Below, piece by piece: positions 18,429 through 27,349 of a stretch of DNA of 64,000 nt. The DNA comes from Janthinobacterium sp. BJB426. GTDB taxonomy: Bacteria; Pseudomonadota; Gammaproteobacteria; Burkholderiales; Burkholderiaceae_D. Made by a program: the position numbers and the translations under genes. The DNA is taken from positions 62,001 through 126,000 of the forward strand of contig NZ_PDZL01000009.1 of the NCBI RefSeq assembly GCF_002735705.1, in the 5' to 3' direction. The notes beneath the pieces were generated by a model. That model saw nothing but the letters and a program-made list of their open reading frames with translations, did no database searches and was not told the origin of the DNA. Positions within the stretch are counted from its first letter, which is position 1; each line of letters begins with the position of its first letter.

Positions 18429-19376
18429 ATGGCGATACAATGGTACCCAGGACACATGAACGCGGCCCGCAAGAAAGCGGCCGAGACCATGGAAAACACC
18501 GATCTGGTGATTGAAGTGGTGGACGCGCGCCTGCCGGCAGCCAGCTGCAATCCCATGGTGGACGAGCTGCGCCTGTTCCGCCAGCGCCCTTGCCTGAAAA
18601 TCCTCAACAAGACCGACCTGGCCGATCCTGCCGCGACAGCCGCCTGGGTAGCCTATTTCAATGCCCAGGAAGGCGTGACCGCGTACGCGATGACGACCAA
18701 GAAGCCGGGCGACGTGGCGCGCATTCCGGACCTGGCCAAATCGCTGGCGCCGCACCGCGGCGTGCCGACGAAACCGCTGCGCATCATGATCATGGGCATC
18801 CCCAACGTGGGCAAGTCGACCCTGATGAATGCGCTGCTGAAAAAGCGCGTGGCCAAGGTGGGCGACGAGCCGGCTGTTACAAAGATGCAGCAAAAGCTGT
18901 ACCTGGACAAGAACACCATCCTCGTCGACACCCCCGGCATGCTGTGGCCGAAGATCGCCATCCCGAGCGACGGCCTGATGCTGGCGGCCAGCCACGCCAT
19001 CGGCTCGAACGCACTGATCGAAGAGGAAGTGGCCGTATTCCTGGCCGAAGAATTGCTCAAGCGCTACCCGGACTTGCTGGCGACCCGCTACGGCACCAAG
19101 GTCGATGAAGTCGACGCCATCGGCGTGGTCGAAGGCATCGCCGCCAAGCGCGGCTTCCGCATCAAGGGCGGCGACTACGATTTCGAGAAAGCCTCGCATA
19201 CCTTGCTGCTCGACTACCGCAGCGGCATCCTCGGACGTATTTCGCTGGAAACGCCGGACACGCGCGCGGCCCTGCTGGCCCAGCACGCGGCCGAAATGGC
19301 GGAGAAAGCGGCCAAGGCAGCGGAAATTGCTGCCGAGAAGGCGAAGAATGCGGCGCGCGGCAAGCGCGGCACGTAA
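18429..19376 (+). CDS. Ribosome biogenesis GTPase, YlqF/RbgA family
   Basis: 315 residues with the circularly permuted G-motif order typical of YlqF/YawG GTPases: G4 NKTDLAD (about residue 60) precedes G1 GIPNVGKST (about 124) and G3 DTPG (about 162). The N-terminal QWYPGHMNAARK motif is diagnostic for RbgA-like proteins, which assist late maturation of the large ribosomal subunit. The C-terminus ends in an Ala/Glu/Lys-rich helix (AEMAEKAAKAAEIAAEKAK), longer than in Bacillus. Followed by a strong terminator. Confidence 0.9.
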   Translation: MAIQWYPGHMNAARKKAAETMENTDLVIEVVDARLPAASCNPMVDELRLFRQRPCLKILNKTDLADPAATAAWVAYFNAQEGVTAYAMTTKKPGDVARIPDLAKSLAPHRGVPTKPLRIMIMGIPNVGKSTLMNALLKKRVAKVGDEPAVTKMQQKLYLDKNTILVDTPGMLWPKIAIPSDGLMLAASHAIGSNALIEEEVAVFLAEELLKRYPDLLATRYGTKVDEVDAIGVVEGIAAKRGFRIKGGDYDFEKASHTLLLDYRSGILGRISLETPDTRAALLAQHAAEMAEKAAKAAEIAAEKAKNAARGKRGT

Positions 19377-19393
19377 GTTACCGCTTCACCATG

Positions 19394-19431
19394 AAAAAAG
19401 CGCCGCGACAGCAATGTCGCGGCGCTTTTTT
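19394..19431. terminator. Bidirectional Rho-independent terminator
   Basis: 11-bp perfect stem GCGCCGCGACA / TGTCGCGGCGC (19400-19410, 19415-19425) with a GNRA-type loop GCAA, six A before and six T after. Lies between the convergent GTPase and dioxygenase genes. Confidence 0.92.
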
Positions 19432-19445
19432 CATGTGCTAGCCGA

Positions 19446-20249
19446 TTAGCCGAATTTGAAGCTTGTCACCGCCAGCGCCCCAAAGAAATTCTCCTCGTGG
19501 TACACCACCTGCGCCGCTTCCTGCTCGGCCGCGCCGAGCGCCACCATCAGCGGCAGCAGATGGTCTTCCTGCGGATGGGCCTGGCGCGCGCCGGGTGCAC
19601 GGTCCCAGGCCAGCAATTGCTCCAGCCGTTGTTCTGGGGGCAAGGCCATGGCCTGACGCAGCCAGGCGTCGAACTGGTGCGAGGCGACGGCGCCCGCCTG
19701 GCCGAACTGGCGCAGGTTATGGTAACTGAGGCCGCTGCCCAGTATCAGCACGCCTTGCCGGCGCAGGCTGGCCAGCGCGCGGCCCACCTCGACGTGCGTG
19801 AGCGGGTCGTAGCCGTGTTTCAGCGACAGTTGCACCAGCGGCATGTCGGCCTGCGGGTAGATGGGGAACAGGGCGCTGAAGGTGCCGTGGTCGAAACCGC
19901 GCTCGTGGTCGAGGCGCGCTGGATGGCCGGCCGCGTCCAGCAATTGTTTCACCTGCGCCGCCAGTTCCGGCGCGCCGGGCGCCGGGTACTGGATCTGGTA
20001 CGTGTGCGGCGGGAAGCCCGAATAGTCATAGATCATTCCCGGCCGGGGGCTGGCCGAAACGAGAAATTGCGGCCCTTCCCAGTGCGCTGTGACGACCAGC
20101 ACGGCTTTCGGCCGCGCGCCGATCTGGCGCGGGATATCCTGCAACGACGCTTCCAGCACGTCGTAGCGGCCGCCGAACTGGTCTTTCATGAACGGCCACG
20201 GGCCGCCGCCGTGCGACAGGAAGTAAGTAGGGAAGGTGTGCTCTTGCAT
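19446..20249 (-). CDS. Extradiol ring-opening dioxygenase, DODA/YgiD type
   Basis: 267 residues from the ATG at 20249 (MQEHTFPTYF), which has GGAG seven bases upstream; the frame is open to 20294. It belongs to the LigB-like class III extradiol dioxygenases, with metal-binding histidines in YFLSHGGGPWP, TAHWEGPQF, GFDHGTFS and SGLSYHNLRQFG. E. coli YgiD opens L-DOPA at the 4,5 position; plant DODA is related. The physiological substrate here is unknown. The divergent LysR gene 114 bp away is the likely regulator. Confidence 0.88.
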   Translation of the reverse strand: MQEHTFPTYFLSHGGGPWPFMKDQFGGRYDVLEASLQDIPRQIGARPKAVLVVTAHWEGPQFLVSASPRPGMIYDYSGFPPHTYQIQYPAPGAPELAAQVKQLLDAAGHPARLDHERGFDHGTFSALFPIYPQADMPLVQLSLKHGYDPLTHVEVGRALASLRRQGVLILGSGLSYHNLRQFGQAGAVASHQFDAWLRQAMALPPEQRLEQLLAWDRAPGARQAHPQEDHLLPLMVALGAAEQEAAQVVYHEENFFGALAVTSFKFG

Positions 20250-20362
20250 GGCGGCTCCAGAAGGAATGGCTGATGATGGGACCATAATAGTCATGCGCAG
20301 TCAGTTGATCAAGATCGCAATTATTGATATATCATTTCCATTTTGTTGATGATGGGATGGTC

Positions 20363-21253
20363 ATGGATACCTTGCGCAGCATGCGCGTGTTTCGCGCCGT
20401 GGTGGAACTCGACAGTTTTGTGCGCGCCAGCGAGCGCCTCGATCTGTCGCCGGCCATGGTCAGCAAGCATGTGATGCACCTGGAGCGCCACCTGGGCGCG
20501 CGCCTGCTGAACCGCAGCAGCCGCCACCTGAGCCTGACGGAAATCGGCAAGGTGTATTTTGAACAGTGCCGCGACATGCTCGACAATCTCGACGAGGTGG
20601 AAGCGACGGTCGGCCGCACGACAGTGGTGCCGCGCGGCATGCTGCGCCTGAGCGCGCCCGTCTGGTTCGCCAACGCCATCTTCACGCGCACCCTGGCCGC
20701 CTACCGCGAACGCTTTCCGGAAGTTACGTTCGATATCGACCTCAGCGGAAGAGTCGTCAACCTGGTGGAAGAGGGTTTCGACCTGGCCCTGCGCGTGAGC
20801 CAGGCGCCGTCGCCGACCCTGATCGCGCGGCCCATCGGCAGCATCGCCTTTCACCTGGTGGCCGCGCCCGCTTATCTGGCGCGCGCGGGCCACCCGCAGC
20901 TGCCGCAAGACCTGGCGCAACACGCCATGATCAGCTATTCCTTGTTGGCAAACGGCAATGAACTGGATTTCGACGGGCCGCAGGGGCGCGAGACGGTGAA
21001 GTTTTCGCCCGTGTTGCAATGCAATAACGAAAGCCTGCTGCATGCGGCCGCGCTCGATGGCATGGGCATCGCGCTGCTGCCGTCGTGGCAGACGGATGCG
21101 GATCTGGCGGCCGGGCGGCTGGTGCGCCTCTTCGATGATTTCAAGTTGGCGGGCGGCAAGGTGTACGCTGTCTACACGAGCCGCCGCTACCTGTCCTCGA
21201 AAGTGCGCACCTTCATCGACTTCCTCGCCGATGAAGGGCGCCTGGGGACTTGA
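20363..21253 (+). CDS. LysR-family transcriptional regulator
   Basis: About 296 residues from ATG 20363 (MDTLRSMRVF); an in-frame ATG at 20357 is equally possible. An N-terminal winged helix (ASERLDLSPAMVSKHVMHLE) is followed by a LysR substrate domain that starts LRLSAPVWF. The sequence has the CrgA/DsdC-like feature GRVVNLVEEGFDLALRV found in the subgroup controlling quinone and drug responses. It diverges from the DODA-type dioxygenase, a standard LysR-target layout, so it probably controls that gene in response to an aromatic compound. Confidence 0.88.
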   Translation: MDTLRSMRVFRAVVELDSFVRASERLDLSPAMVSKHVMHLERHLGARLLNRSSRHLSLTEIGKVYFEQCRDMLDNLDEVEATVGRTTVVPRGMLRLSAPVWFANAIFTRTLAAYRERFPEVTFDIDLSGRVVNLVEEGFDLALRVSQAPSPTLIARPIGSIAFHLVAAPAYLARAGHPQLPQDLAQHAMISYSLLANGNELDFDGPQGRETVKFSPVLQCNNESLLHAAALDGMGIALLPSWQTDADLAAGRLVRLFDDFKLAGGKVYAVYTSRRYLSSKVRTFIDFLADEGRLGT

Positions 21254-22138
21254 TTACGCCAGCGAGCGCTTGACGTCGATCAGCGCGAACAGGCGCGCGC
21301 TGCGCATCCACGCCAGCACCAGCGCCGCCAGCTGCGTCACCAGCAGGCCGGCCACGATGGCCAGTGGACCGGGCGCGGCCAGGTTCAGGCGCGCCACGCC
21401 CAGCAGCGCATACAGCGCCAGTCCCAGCACGGTGATGACGAGGTAGATGGCCAGGCTGGCCAGCGGACGCCGGCGCAGCATGCCGAGGCCCCGCCACCAG
21501 GCCTTGACGGCCGAGGTGCGGCGACGGTCGACAGCCAGCGCCGCGCGGCCGGCGTCGAGCGTGGCGCAGGCCAGCAGGAACAGCACGCCCGCGAACAGCA
21601 AGGCCAGGTGGCGGGCCAGGTCGGCGTCGGCTTCCAGGATGGCTTTCGCCGCGTGCTTGTCGGCCAGTTTCAGCGCGCCGGCGCCGATCGTCAGCGCCAG
21701 GCCCAGCGGCACGATGCTCCACAGCAGCATGCGCAGCATGCGGCCGTATTCGCTGAAGGCGCCCGTCAGCAGTGGACCGAAACCGAGCGGCACCGGCGCG
21801 CGCGCGGCCGTCACCACCAGGCCGCTCAGCAGCGGCGACAGCAGCAGGGCCAGCACGATGCCCGTGATGGCGGCCTGGCTGATGGCGGCGCCGTTGCGCC
21901 CCGTATTGGCCACCAGGTCGGCCAGGGTCATCAGGTCGAGCTTGTGCGCCAGGGCCGCCGCATGCACGGCGTTATCGAGGCTGGCGCCCAGGGTGCGCCA
22001 GAGGGGAATGACGGCAAGGATGGCGGGGATCAGCAGCAGGCCCGCCCACAGCAGCAGCAAGCGCCATTGCAGGGCGGCGCGGCTGGCGCGCATGGTCAGG
22101 GTCAGGCCGCTGGCCCGTGTCGTGGAAGTGGCGCTCAT
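21254..22138 (-). CDS. Uncharacterised polytopic membrane protein
   Basis: 294 residues with about six hydrophobic segments: 27-48, 88-112, 135-157, 180-196, 225-246 and 255-275. No recognised domain. Its ATG overlaps the stop of the M1 peptidase gene (ATGA, 22135-22138), so it is translationally coupled to that enzyme and could be its membrane partner or export helper. The only weak resemblance is to permease-like or DUF-type polytopic proteins; no transport motif is visible. Confidence 0.7.
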   Translation of the reverse strand: MSATSTTRASGLTLTMRASRAALQWRLLLLWAGLLLIPAILAVIPLWRTLGASLDNAVHAAALAHKLDLMTLADLVANTGRNGAAISQAAITGIVLALLLSPLLSGLVVTAARAPVPLGFGPLLTGAFSEYGRMLRMLLWSIVPLGLALTIGAGALKLADKHAAKAILEADADLARHLALLFAGVLFLLACATLDAGRAALAVDRRRTSAVKAWWRGLGMLRRRPLASLAIYLVITVLGLALYALLGVARLNLAAPGPLAIVAGLLVTQLAALVLAWMRSARLFALIDVKRSLA

Positions 22139-24423
22139 ACGATGGCAATCAGGGAAAGGAGGTATTGGAAGACGGCGGCAAGGTCGAAGCTCCAGCGCCG
22201 CGAGGCCGAGGTATCGGCTTTCAGGGTGCGGCTGTCATCAAGCTTGTTGACGTCGAGGTAGTGCACGCGGTCCGGGTCCAGTTCGGCCGAGACGGCCTTC
22301 ACGGGCTTGCTCCAGGTGTAGCGCTGCCACAGCTGCTCGTTATCCCACACCACGCGTTCGGAGCTGCCGTCGGCGAACTTCACCAGCAGCACCTGCGGCA
22401 CGGGCGCGCCGCGGCGGCGCAGGACCACGCTGGTGAGATAAGGATACGGTCCCGTGCCAGGCTTGGCGTCCGGATGCGCCTTGTCCCACGCCTCGCGCAC
22501 CTTTTTCTCCTCTTTTTCCAGCGTTTCGGCCGTATGTTCCACGCGCTTGCCGTTCACCAGCGCCGTGCCGGCCAGCGGCATCTGCTCTTCGCTGGTGAAG
22601 CTGCCGATGCGGTCGTCGATATTTGCGCTGGCATACACTTGCTGCGCGAAGACCTGTTCCACGATGCGGCGCTGGCCTGTCGCCTCGGCCAGCGTTTCGC
22701 GCAGGTCGGCCACGCTCGGATGGCGGAATTTCCACTGTTCGTAATAGGCCTTGAAGCCCCGTTCCATGGCTTCGCTGCCGATGCGCGCTTCCAGGTCGCG
22801 CATGGTGATGGCCGTGCGGCTGTAGACGGGGCCTACGCCCTGCAGGCGGTTCCACGCGTTCTGGCCCAGCGGGTCGGCCGCATCCTGGCGCGGCGCGGCC
22901 ATGCGCTCGAATTCGAAGACCTTGAAGACGGGATCGAATCCCAGGCGCTTGAGCAGGGGCGTGGTGGCGTGGATGTGCTGGTCGCGCGCGCGCAGCATGC
23001 GCTGGTCCCAGTACTCGTTCAAGCCTTCGTCGAGGATCGGTTCCTCGAATTCGTTCGAGGCCAGGATGCCATAGAAATAGCCATGGCCGAATTCGTGGAT
23101 GGTGACGAAATCGAGGCCGAATTCGGGTATGGTCTTCGGCTGCAGGTTGGCGTAGCTCGACGCCGTGATGAAGGTCGGATATTCCATGCCGCCCGCTTCA
23201 GCCGCGTTAAACGGCGGAATCACCACCGTCAGGGTCTTGTACGGATACGGGCCCAGGGTGCGCGAGAAATACGTGAGCGAATCCTTCGCCGCCTGCAGCG
23301 CGGGTGCCGCGTTCGACGCGTATTCGGGCGGGTACAGCACCTTGATGGTCACCGGCGGGCTGCCAGGACCGCTCCAGCTGCCTGTCAGCGGCTGCGCGCT
23401 GCGCTTGTCGGCCGTCCAGGCGAAATCGTGCACGTCGCCCTGCACATAGTGATGCGTGAGCATGCCGTTCTTTTCCTGCGGCGCGCCCTGCAATTCGCCT
23501 GTGGCGCCCACCGTGTACTCCTTGGGCACGGTCAGCTTTACGTCGTAGTTGCCGAAATCGGCGTAGAACTCCGAATTGAGGTGGAATTCATGCGCGTTCC
23601 AGCGCGGCGCGGTGGCGCCCCGTTCGCCGGGCAGTTCCAGCACGGCGATCTTCGGGAACCACTGGCCCACCAGGTGGAAGCTGCCGAAATAGCCGGTGCG
23701 CGCGATGACGCGCGGCAGCTGGTCGAAGAAGCGGATGTCGAGCGTCGTCTCGGCGCCCGGCGCGACGGCTTGCGGCAGGTCGACGCGCACGACGGTGCGG
23801 TCGGTGGCCGGGCCGTTGTCCGGCTGGACGAAATGCCAGGGCGCCTTGGCGCCGTTCTGCGTCATGCTGCGCAGTTCGATGTAGCCCCACTCGCCGTCGC
23901 GCGTGTCGACGCCCGAGCGGAAGCCCGTGTCGAGCTTGCGCTTTTCGGTAAAGAAGGTCGAATGTTCGCCTTCGAAGGCGTTCAGGTACAAGTGCAGGTA
24001 GACGCTGCTGACGGCTTGCGCGCTGCGGTTGCGCCAGCGCAGTTTTTGCTGGCCGTCGATCGTGTGCTTGACGGGATCGAGCGTCGCTTCGATCTGGTAG
24101 TCGACCACGCGGTCCGACAGGGTCGCTTGCGCGCCCGTGCGCGCACCGCCCCAGGCGTTGCTGGCGCTGGGCGTGCTGACGGCCGACGCGTGCGGCGACG
24201 CCAGGGCGATGCCGTCGGCCGATGGCGCCAGCGGCATGGGCGCGCTGGCCGGCTTGCCTTGGCCCGGCTGGGCGAACAGGTCGGCCTGCAGGGCGAGGCC
24301 GGCCAGCAGCAGGGCGGCGATGGAGAGGGCTTTGAGCTTGCCCGAGATGGGGAAAAAACCAATGCTGCGGCGCGTGCCGCGGGGACTTGGTGGCCCCTGG
24401 CGCGTTGTGCTACGACTTTCCAT
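22135..24423 (-). CDS. M1-family zinc aminopeptidase, exported
   Basis: 762 residues. An N-terminal hydrophobic segment (LSIAALLLAGLALQA, residues about 33-47) acts as signal or anchor. The gluzincin motif is complete: HEFGH then 18 residues then the third Zn ligand in EGLNEYW. The substrate-recognition motif is the GGMEYPTF variant of GAMEN. The N-terminal beta domain (VVDYQIEATLDP...) and C-terminal helical part fit M1 peptidases. It releases N-terminal amino acids from peptides, presumably in the periplasm. It is cotranscribed with the six-helix membrane protein that overlaps its stop. Confidence 0.88.
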   Translation of the reverse strand: MESRSTTRQGPPSPRGTRRSIGFFPISGKLKALSIAALLLAGLALQADLFAQPGQGKPASAPMPLAPSADGIALASPHASAVSTPSASNAWGGARTGAQATLSDRVVDYQIEATLDPVKHTIDGQQKLRWRNRSAQAVSSVYLHLYLNAFEGEHSTFFTEKRKLDTGFRSGVDTRDGEWGYIELRSMTQNGAKAPWHFVQPDNGPATDRTVVRVDLPQAVAPGAETTLDIRFFDQLPRVIARTGYFGSFHLVGQWFPKIAVLELPGERGATAPRWNAHEFHLNSEFYADFGNYDVKLTVPKEYTVGATGELQGAPQEKNGMLTHHYVQGDVHDFAWTADKRSAQPLTGSWSGPGSPPVTIKVLYPPEYASNAAPALQAAKDSLTYFSRTLGPYPYKTLTVVIPPFNAAEAGGMEYPTFITASSYANLQPKTIPEFGLDFVTIHEFGHGYFYGILASNEFEEPILDEGLNEYWDQRMLRARDQHIHATTPLLKRLGFDPVFKVFEFERMAAPRQDAADPLGQNAWNRLQGVGPVYSRTAITMRDLEARIGSEAMERGFKAYYEQWKFRHPSVADLRETLAEATGQRRIVEQVFAQQVYASANIDDRIGSFTSEEQMPLAGTALVNGKRVEHTAETLEKEEKKVREAWDKAHPDAKPGTGPYPYLTSVVLRRRGAPVPQVLLVKFADGSSERVVWDNEQLWQRYTWSKPVKAVSAELDPDRVHYLDVNKLDDSRTLKADTSASRRWSFDLAAVFQYLLSLIAIV

Positions 24424-24668
24424 GCGTGACTCCCACAGTGACTTCTTATTGTTGATTTTTAAATGCAGTCGGCTGCGCCCAGGATCGCCGGGCGCAGCTT
24501 AATATACCTACAAAAATGCCAAATCACCAATAAAATATTGGCATAAGGAAAGTACCATCGGGCTGGCGCTTGCGGCGCCGCGCGCCGTGCGTATAATGAT
24601 TCGCTTTTGCCATCGCTCCGTTCCACCAGCGCGCGCCCGCGCCGCGGTGACGCCTCAAGCCTGCCGCC

Positions 24669-26213
24669 ATGATGCCTGCCCCTCCCATCCTGACCATCGC
24701 TACGCGCGCCTTGCTGCTGTGCGCCCTGGCCATGCCGGCGTGCGCGCAGGATGGCGTGAATGGCGTGGATGGCGGCGCGGCCGGCGTCACGCATGGCGAC
24801 GTGTCCGCCGAACTGGGGCAGGGCGGCCAGCACAGCGTGCGCGGCGCCCTGTCGCGCGAGCAGGGCGGCATGACGCTCGATGCGGCCGTCGACGCTCTGC
24901 GCAACGGCAATTACCGCGATGGCAGCGTGTTTCACCAGCGCGGCTTCAACGGCGGCGCGGAATGGAAGGCGCGCCAGGGGCGCTTCGGCTTCAGCGCCGA
25001 CCAGCTGAACCAGGACACCCGCTATCCCGCGCCCGAGGCGCCGTTCCTGGCCTTGCTGGCGGCCCGTCCCGAAGACCTGTACCGCTATGAGGTGCGGCGC
25101 GCCAGCGCCTTCGTGCAGCGCTATGTGGGCAGTTTCGAGCTGGGCGTGGAACTGTCGCAGCGGGAAAAGCGCGCCGCGGCCCACTATGCGGGCGAGGAGG
25201 GCAGCAGTGAATCGACCTACAGCAGCCGTCGCCGGCAACTGGCGCCGCGCCTGCGCCATTACGGCAAGGTGGGCGGCGTGGGCACGGATACGGAAGTGGG
25301 CCTGGACCTGATGCAGTGGCAGCGGCGCTCGGGCCGCGATGGCGACGGGCAGCGCCGCCAGTATTCGCGCGCGCTGCTGCTGCGCGAGGAGCTGGCCTTC
25401 GGCGGCCCGTATGCGCCGCGACTGCTGCTGGGGCTGCGGCATGAACAGTTCCAGCTCGATCCGGCCGACCTGCCCGCCGGCGGCAGCGACTGGGAAAACC
25501 AGAATGCCTGGGACGTGCAGGGCAGCCTGCAATTGCGCCCGCAACTGAGCGTGTACGCCCAGGCTGCGCGCAGCTACCGCATCGACGACGATGGCTATAC
25601 CCGTGCCGGCTACCGCCCCCTGGCGGGCCAGCTGCGGCGCGACATGGAAGTGGGCGCCACCTTCGGCGACGCGGCGCGCAGCGCTTCCGTGCGCGTGTTC
25701 AGCGAGCGCCTGAGCAACCAGATCGTCTTCGACCAGAGCCTGGGCCAGCTGGGCTTTGCGGGCAACCTCGACCCCTCGCGCCGAGACGGCATCGCCATCG
25801 AGGCCAGCATGGCGCTGGCGCGCGACTGGCGCCTCGACGCTCAAGTGCGCCAAGTGCATGCGCGCTATGACGATTACGCCTACGACGGCCCGGACATCGC
25901 CCTCGTGCCGAAAACCCTGGCCAGCCTGCGCCTGTACTGGACGGGGCAGGGCGGCGCCAGTGCCGACGTGGGCGTGCAATGGCTGCGCGCCCTGCGCTAT
26001 GGTCCCGATTTCGCCAACAGCTGCCTGGCGCAAGTGCCTGCGTTTGCCACCGTGGACGGGCGCTATGTGCGCAAGCTGGGCGCCTGGGAGCTGGAACTGG
26101 CCGGCAGCAACCTGGCCAACCGCCGCCATTATGGCGATGCGCCCGGTTGCCGTTCCAGCATTTACCTCAACGACGCGCGCCAGCTGCGCATGTCGGCGCG
26201 CTACCATTTTTGA
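24669..26213 (+). CDS. TonB-dependent-receptor-like outer membrane barrel without plug domain
   Basis: 514 residues: a signal peptide (LLLCALAMPACAQ) and then directly repeated amphipathic beta strands, ending in the outer-membrane C-terminal signature RMSARYHF. Strand patterns such as YAQAARSYRIDDDGYTRAGY, KTLASLRLYWTGQ and ELAGSNLANRRHYGDAPGCRSS are those of TonB-dependent receptors (BtuB/FepA class). The TonB box and ~130-residue plug are absent; the usual total is 600-800 residues. The 245 bp upstream do not encode a plug remnant in any frame that I could see. It could be a degenerate receptor or a passive large pore. No cobalamin riboswitch is apparent upstream. Confidence 0.75.
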   Translation: MMPAPPILTIATRALLLCALAMPACAQDGVNGVDGGAAGVTHGDVSAELGQGGQHSVRGALSREQGGMTLDAAVDALRNGNYRDGSVFHQRGFNGGAEWKARQGRFGFSADQLNQDTRYPAPEAPFLALLAARPEDLYRYEVRRASAFVQRYVGSFELGVELSQREKRAAAHYAGEEGSSESTYSSRRRQLAPRLRHYGKVGGVGTDTEVGLDLMQWQRRSGRDGDGQRRQYSRALLLREELAFGGPYAPRLLLGLRHEQFQLDPADLPAGGSDWENQNAWDVQGSLQLRPQLSVYAQAARSYRIDDDGYTRAGYRPLAGQLRRDMEVGATFGDAARSASVRVFSERLSNQIVFDQSLGQLGFAGNLDPSRRDGIAIEASMALARDWRLDAQVRQVHARYDDYAYDGPDIALVPKTLASLRLYWTGQGGASADVGVQWLRALRYGPDFANSCLAQVPAFATVDGRYVRKLGAWELELAGSNLANRRHYGDAPGCRSSIYLNDARQLRMSARYHF

Positions 26214-26359
26214 GGAGCGAGCGCAGCGGGGCTTAAATGCGGCTTAAGCGGGCACAAACCGGGGCGATAAACACGGATTTTTTCCGCCCGGGCCTCATCG
26301 CCCGGCGCAAAAAGTGGTAATCTCGCCCCGTTCACGACCATTTATGATGAAGGATTATT

Positions 26360-27031
26360 ATGCGTTTTCTGCGTTTCTTGCGTCCCCTGCTTGCCGCCGT
26401 CACCCTGGTGGCGGCCACCGGCGGCGCCATGGCGGCCGATACCGGCTTTACCACGCTCCCGACGCCAGTGCGCACGGACACGGGCAAGAAGGTGGAAGTG
26501 GTCGAGTACTTCATGTATTCCTGCCCGCATTGCTACGCGCTCGATCCGCTGATGCACGACTGGGTCAAGAAGCAGGGCGACAAGATCGCCTTCCGCCGCA
26601 TCCACCTGGCCTTCTCCGGCCCGAAAGACCCGCAGGCGCACGCCTATGCCACCCTGGAAGCGATGGGCCAGCTGGACCAGTTCCACGATAAGATATTCCG
26701 CGCCATCCACGTCGAGCGCAACCGCCTGAACCGCGATGACGCCATCCTCGACCTGCTGGTGAAGAACGGCATCGACAAGGCGAAGTACCTGGACATGTTC
26801 AATTCCTTCGGCGTGCAGACCAAGCTGAAACGCAACGAGCAGCTGATCGCCGCCAGCAAGATCGACAGCGCGCCGACCATCGTCATCGATGGCCGCTTCG
26901 TCACGTCGCCGGCGCAGCTGTCGCGTCCTGGCCAGTCCGAGCCGCAAACCCAGGCAGCGACCCTGCGCGTGATGGATGAACTGGTGGCGCGCGTGCTGAA
27001 AGAGCGCGCCCCGGCGCCTGCGAAGAAGTAA
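26360..27031 (+). CDS. dsbA: Thiol:disulfide interchange protein DsbA
   Basis: Periplasmic oxidase that introduces disulfide bonds into exported proteins. 223 residues: a signal peptide (LLAAVTLVAATGGAMAA), a thioredoxin fold with active site C55-P-H-C58 in EYFMYSCPHCYALDP, a helical insert, and the cis-proline in DSAPTIVIDG. AAGGAT precedes the ATG. A small membrane protein with a conserved cysteine pair starts 13 bp after its stop and is probably in the same operon. Confidence 0.93.
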   Translation: MRFLRFLRPLLAAVTLVAATGGAMAADTGFTTLPTPVRTDTGKKVEVVEYFMYSCPHCYALDPLMHDWVKKQGDKIAFRRIHLAFSGPKDPQAHAYATLEAMGQLDQFHDKIFRAIHVERNRLNRDDAILDLLVKNGIDKAKYLDMFNSFGVQTKLKRNEQLIAASKIDSAPTIVIDGRFVTSPAQLSRPGQSEPQTQAATLRVMDELVARVLKERAPAPAKK

Positions 27032-27043
27032 ACGGAGAACGTC

Positions 27044-27268
27044 ATGAAACAGCTGCCCTGGACCCTGTGCGCGCTGGCCTTCGCCCTCGTGGCGTGGCTG
27101 GCGATCGCCGTCGTCAGCGTGGAAAACCAGCGCAATGCGCTGGTCACCAAGGCTTGCGTGGACCCCGCGTTCAAGAACGAGGTCGATGCGAAATGCCTGG
27201 CGTCCGTGCGGTCGCGCGAACACTGGTGGCAGCACTTGACTTACGCCATGACGCATTTCCGAAATTGA
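27044..27268 (+). CDS. Small single-pass membrane protein, CX12C / HWWQH family
   Basis: 74 residues: a transmembrane helix (residues about 7-26) and a short outward-facing domain containing ENQRNALVTKAC, a second Cys 13 positions later, CLASVRSREHWWQHLTYAM and the end. A paralogue lies at 36099-36416 with the same ENQR, CX12C and SR-[ED]-HWWQH pattern. The Shine-Dalgarno GGAGAA is good and the gene follows dsbA by 13 bp, so the two cysteines are plausible DsbA substrates. I do not know the family's function. Confidence 0.75.
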   Translation: MKQLPWTLCALAFALVAWLAIAVVSVENQRNALVTKACVDPAFKNEVDAKCLASVRSREHWWQHLTYAMTHFRN

Positions 27269-27281
27269 AAGTATCAGTACG

Positions 27282-27309
27282 AAAAACCCGCCGCGCGCGG
27301 GTTTTTTTT
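27282..27309. terminator. Bidirectional Rho-independent terminator
   Basis: AAAAACCCGC / GCGGGTTTTT stem around CGCGC with an 8-T tail, 14 bases after the small membrane protein stop. It ends the dsbA operon. Confidence 0.9.
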
Positions 27310-27349
27310 CGTCCGCGTATGATGAAGCCACAACTATTCAGGAGGGACA

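Noticed and set aside
22117-24429. Plus-strand 770-codon open frame opposite the M1 peptidase
   Set aside because: Composition rich in Arg/His/Gly without domains; mirror image of a real gene.
24424-24668. Cobalamin riboswitch or plug-domain remnant upstream of the barrel gene
   Set aside because: No B12-box-like sequence and no frame with plug motifs was found in the 245 bp.
24459-26207. Minus-strand open frame opposite the plugless barrel
   Set aside because: Antisense shadow; the plus strand has a signal peptide and outer membrane C-terminus.
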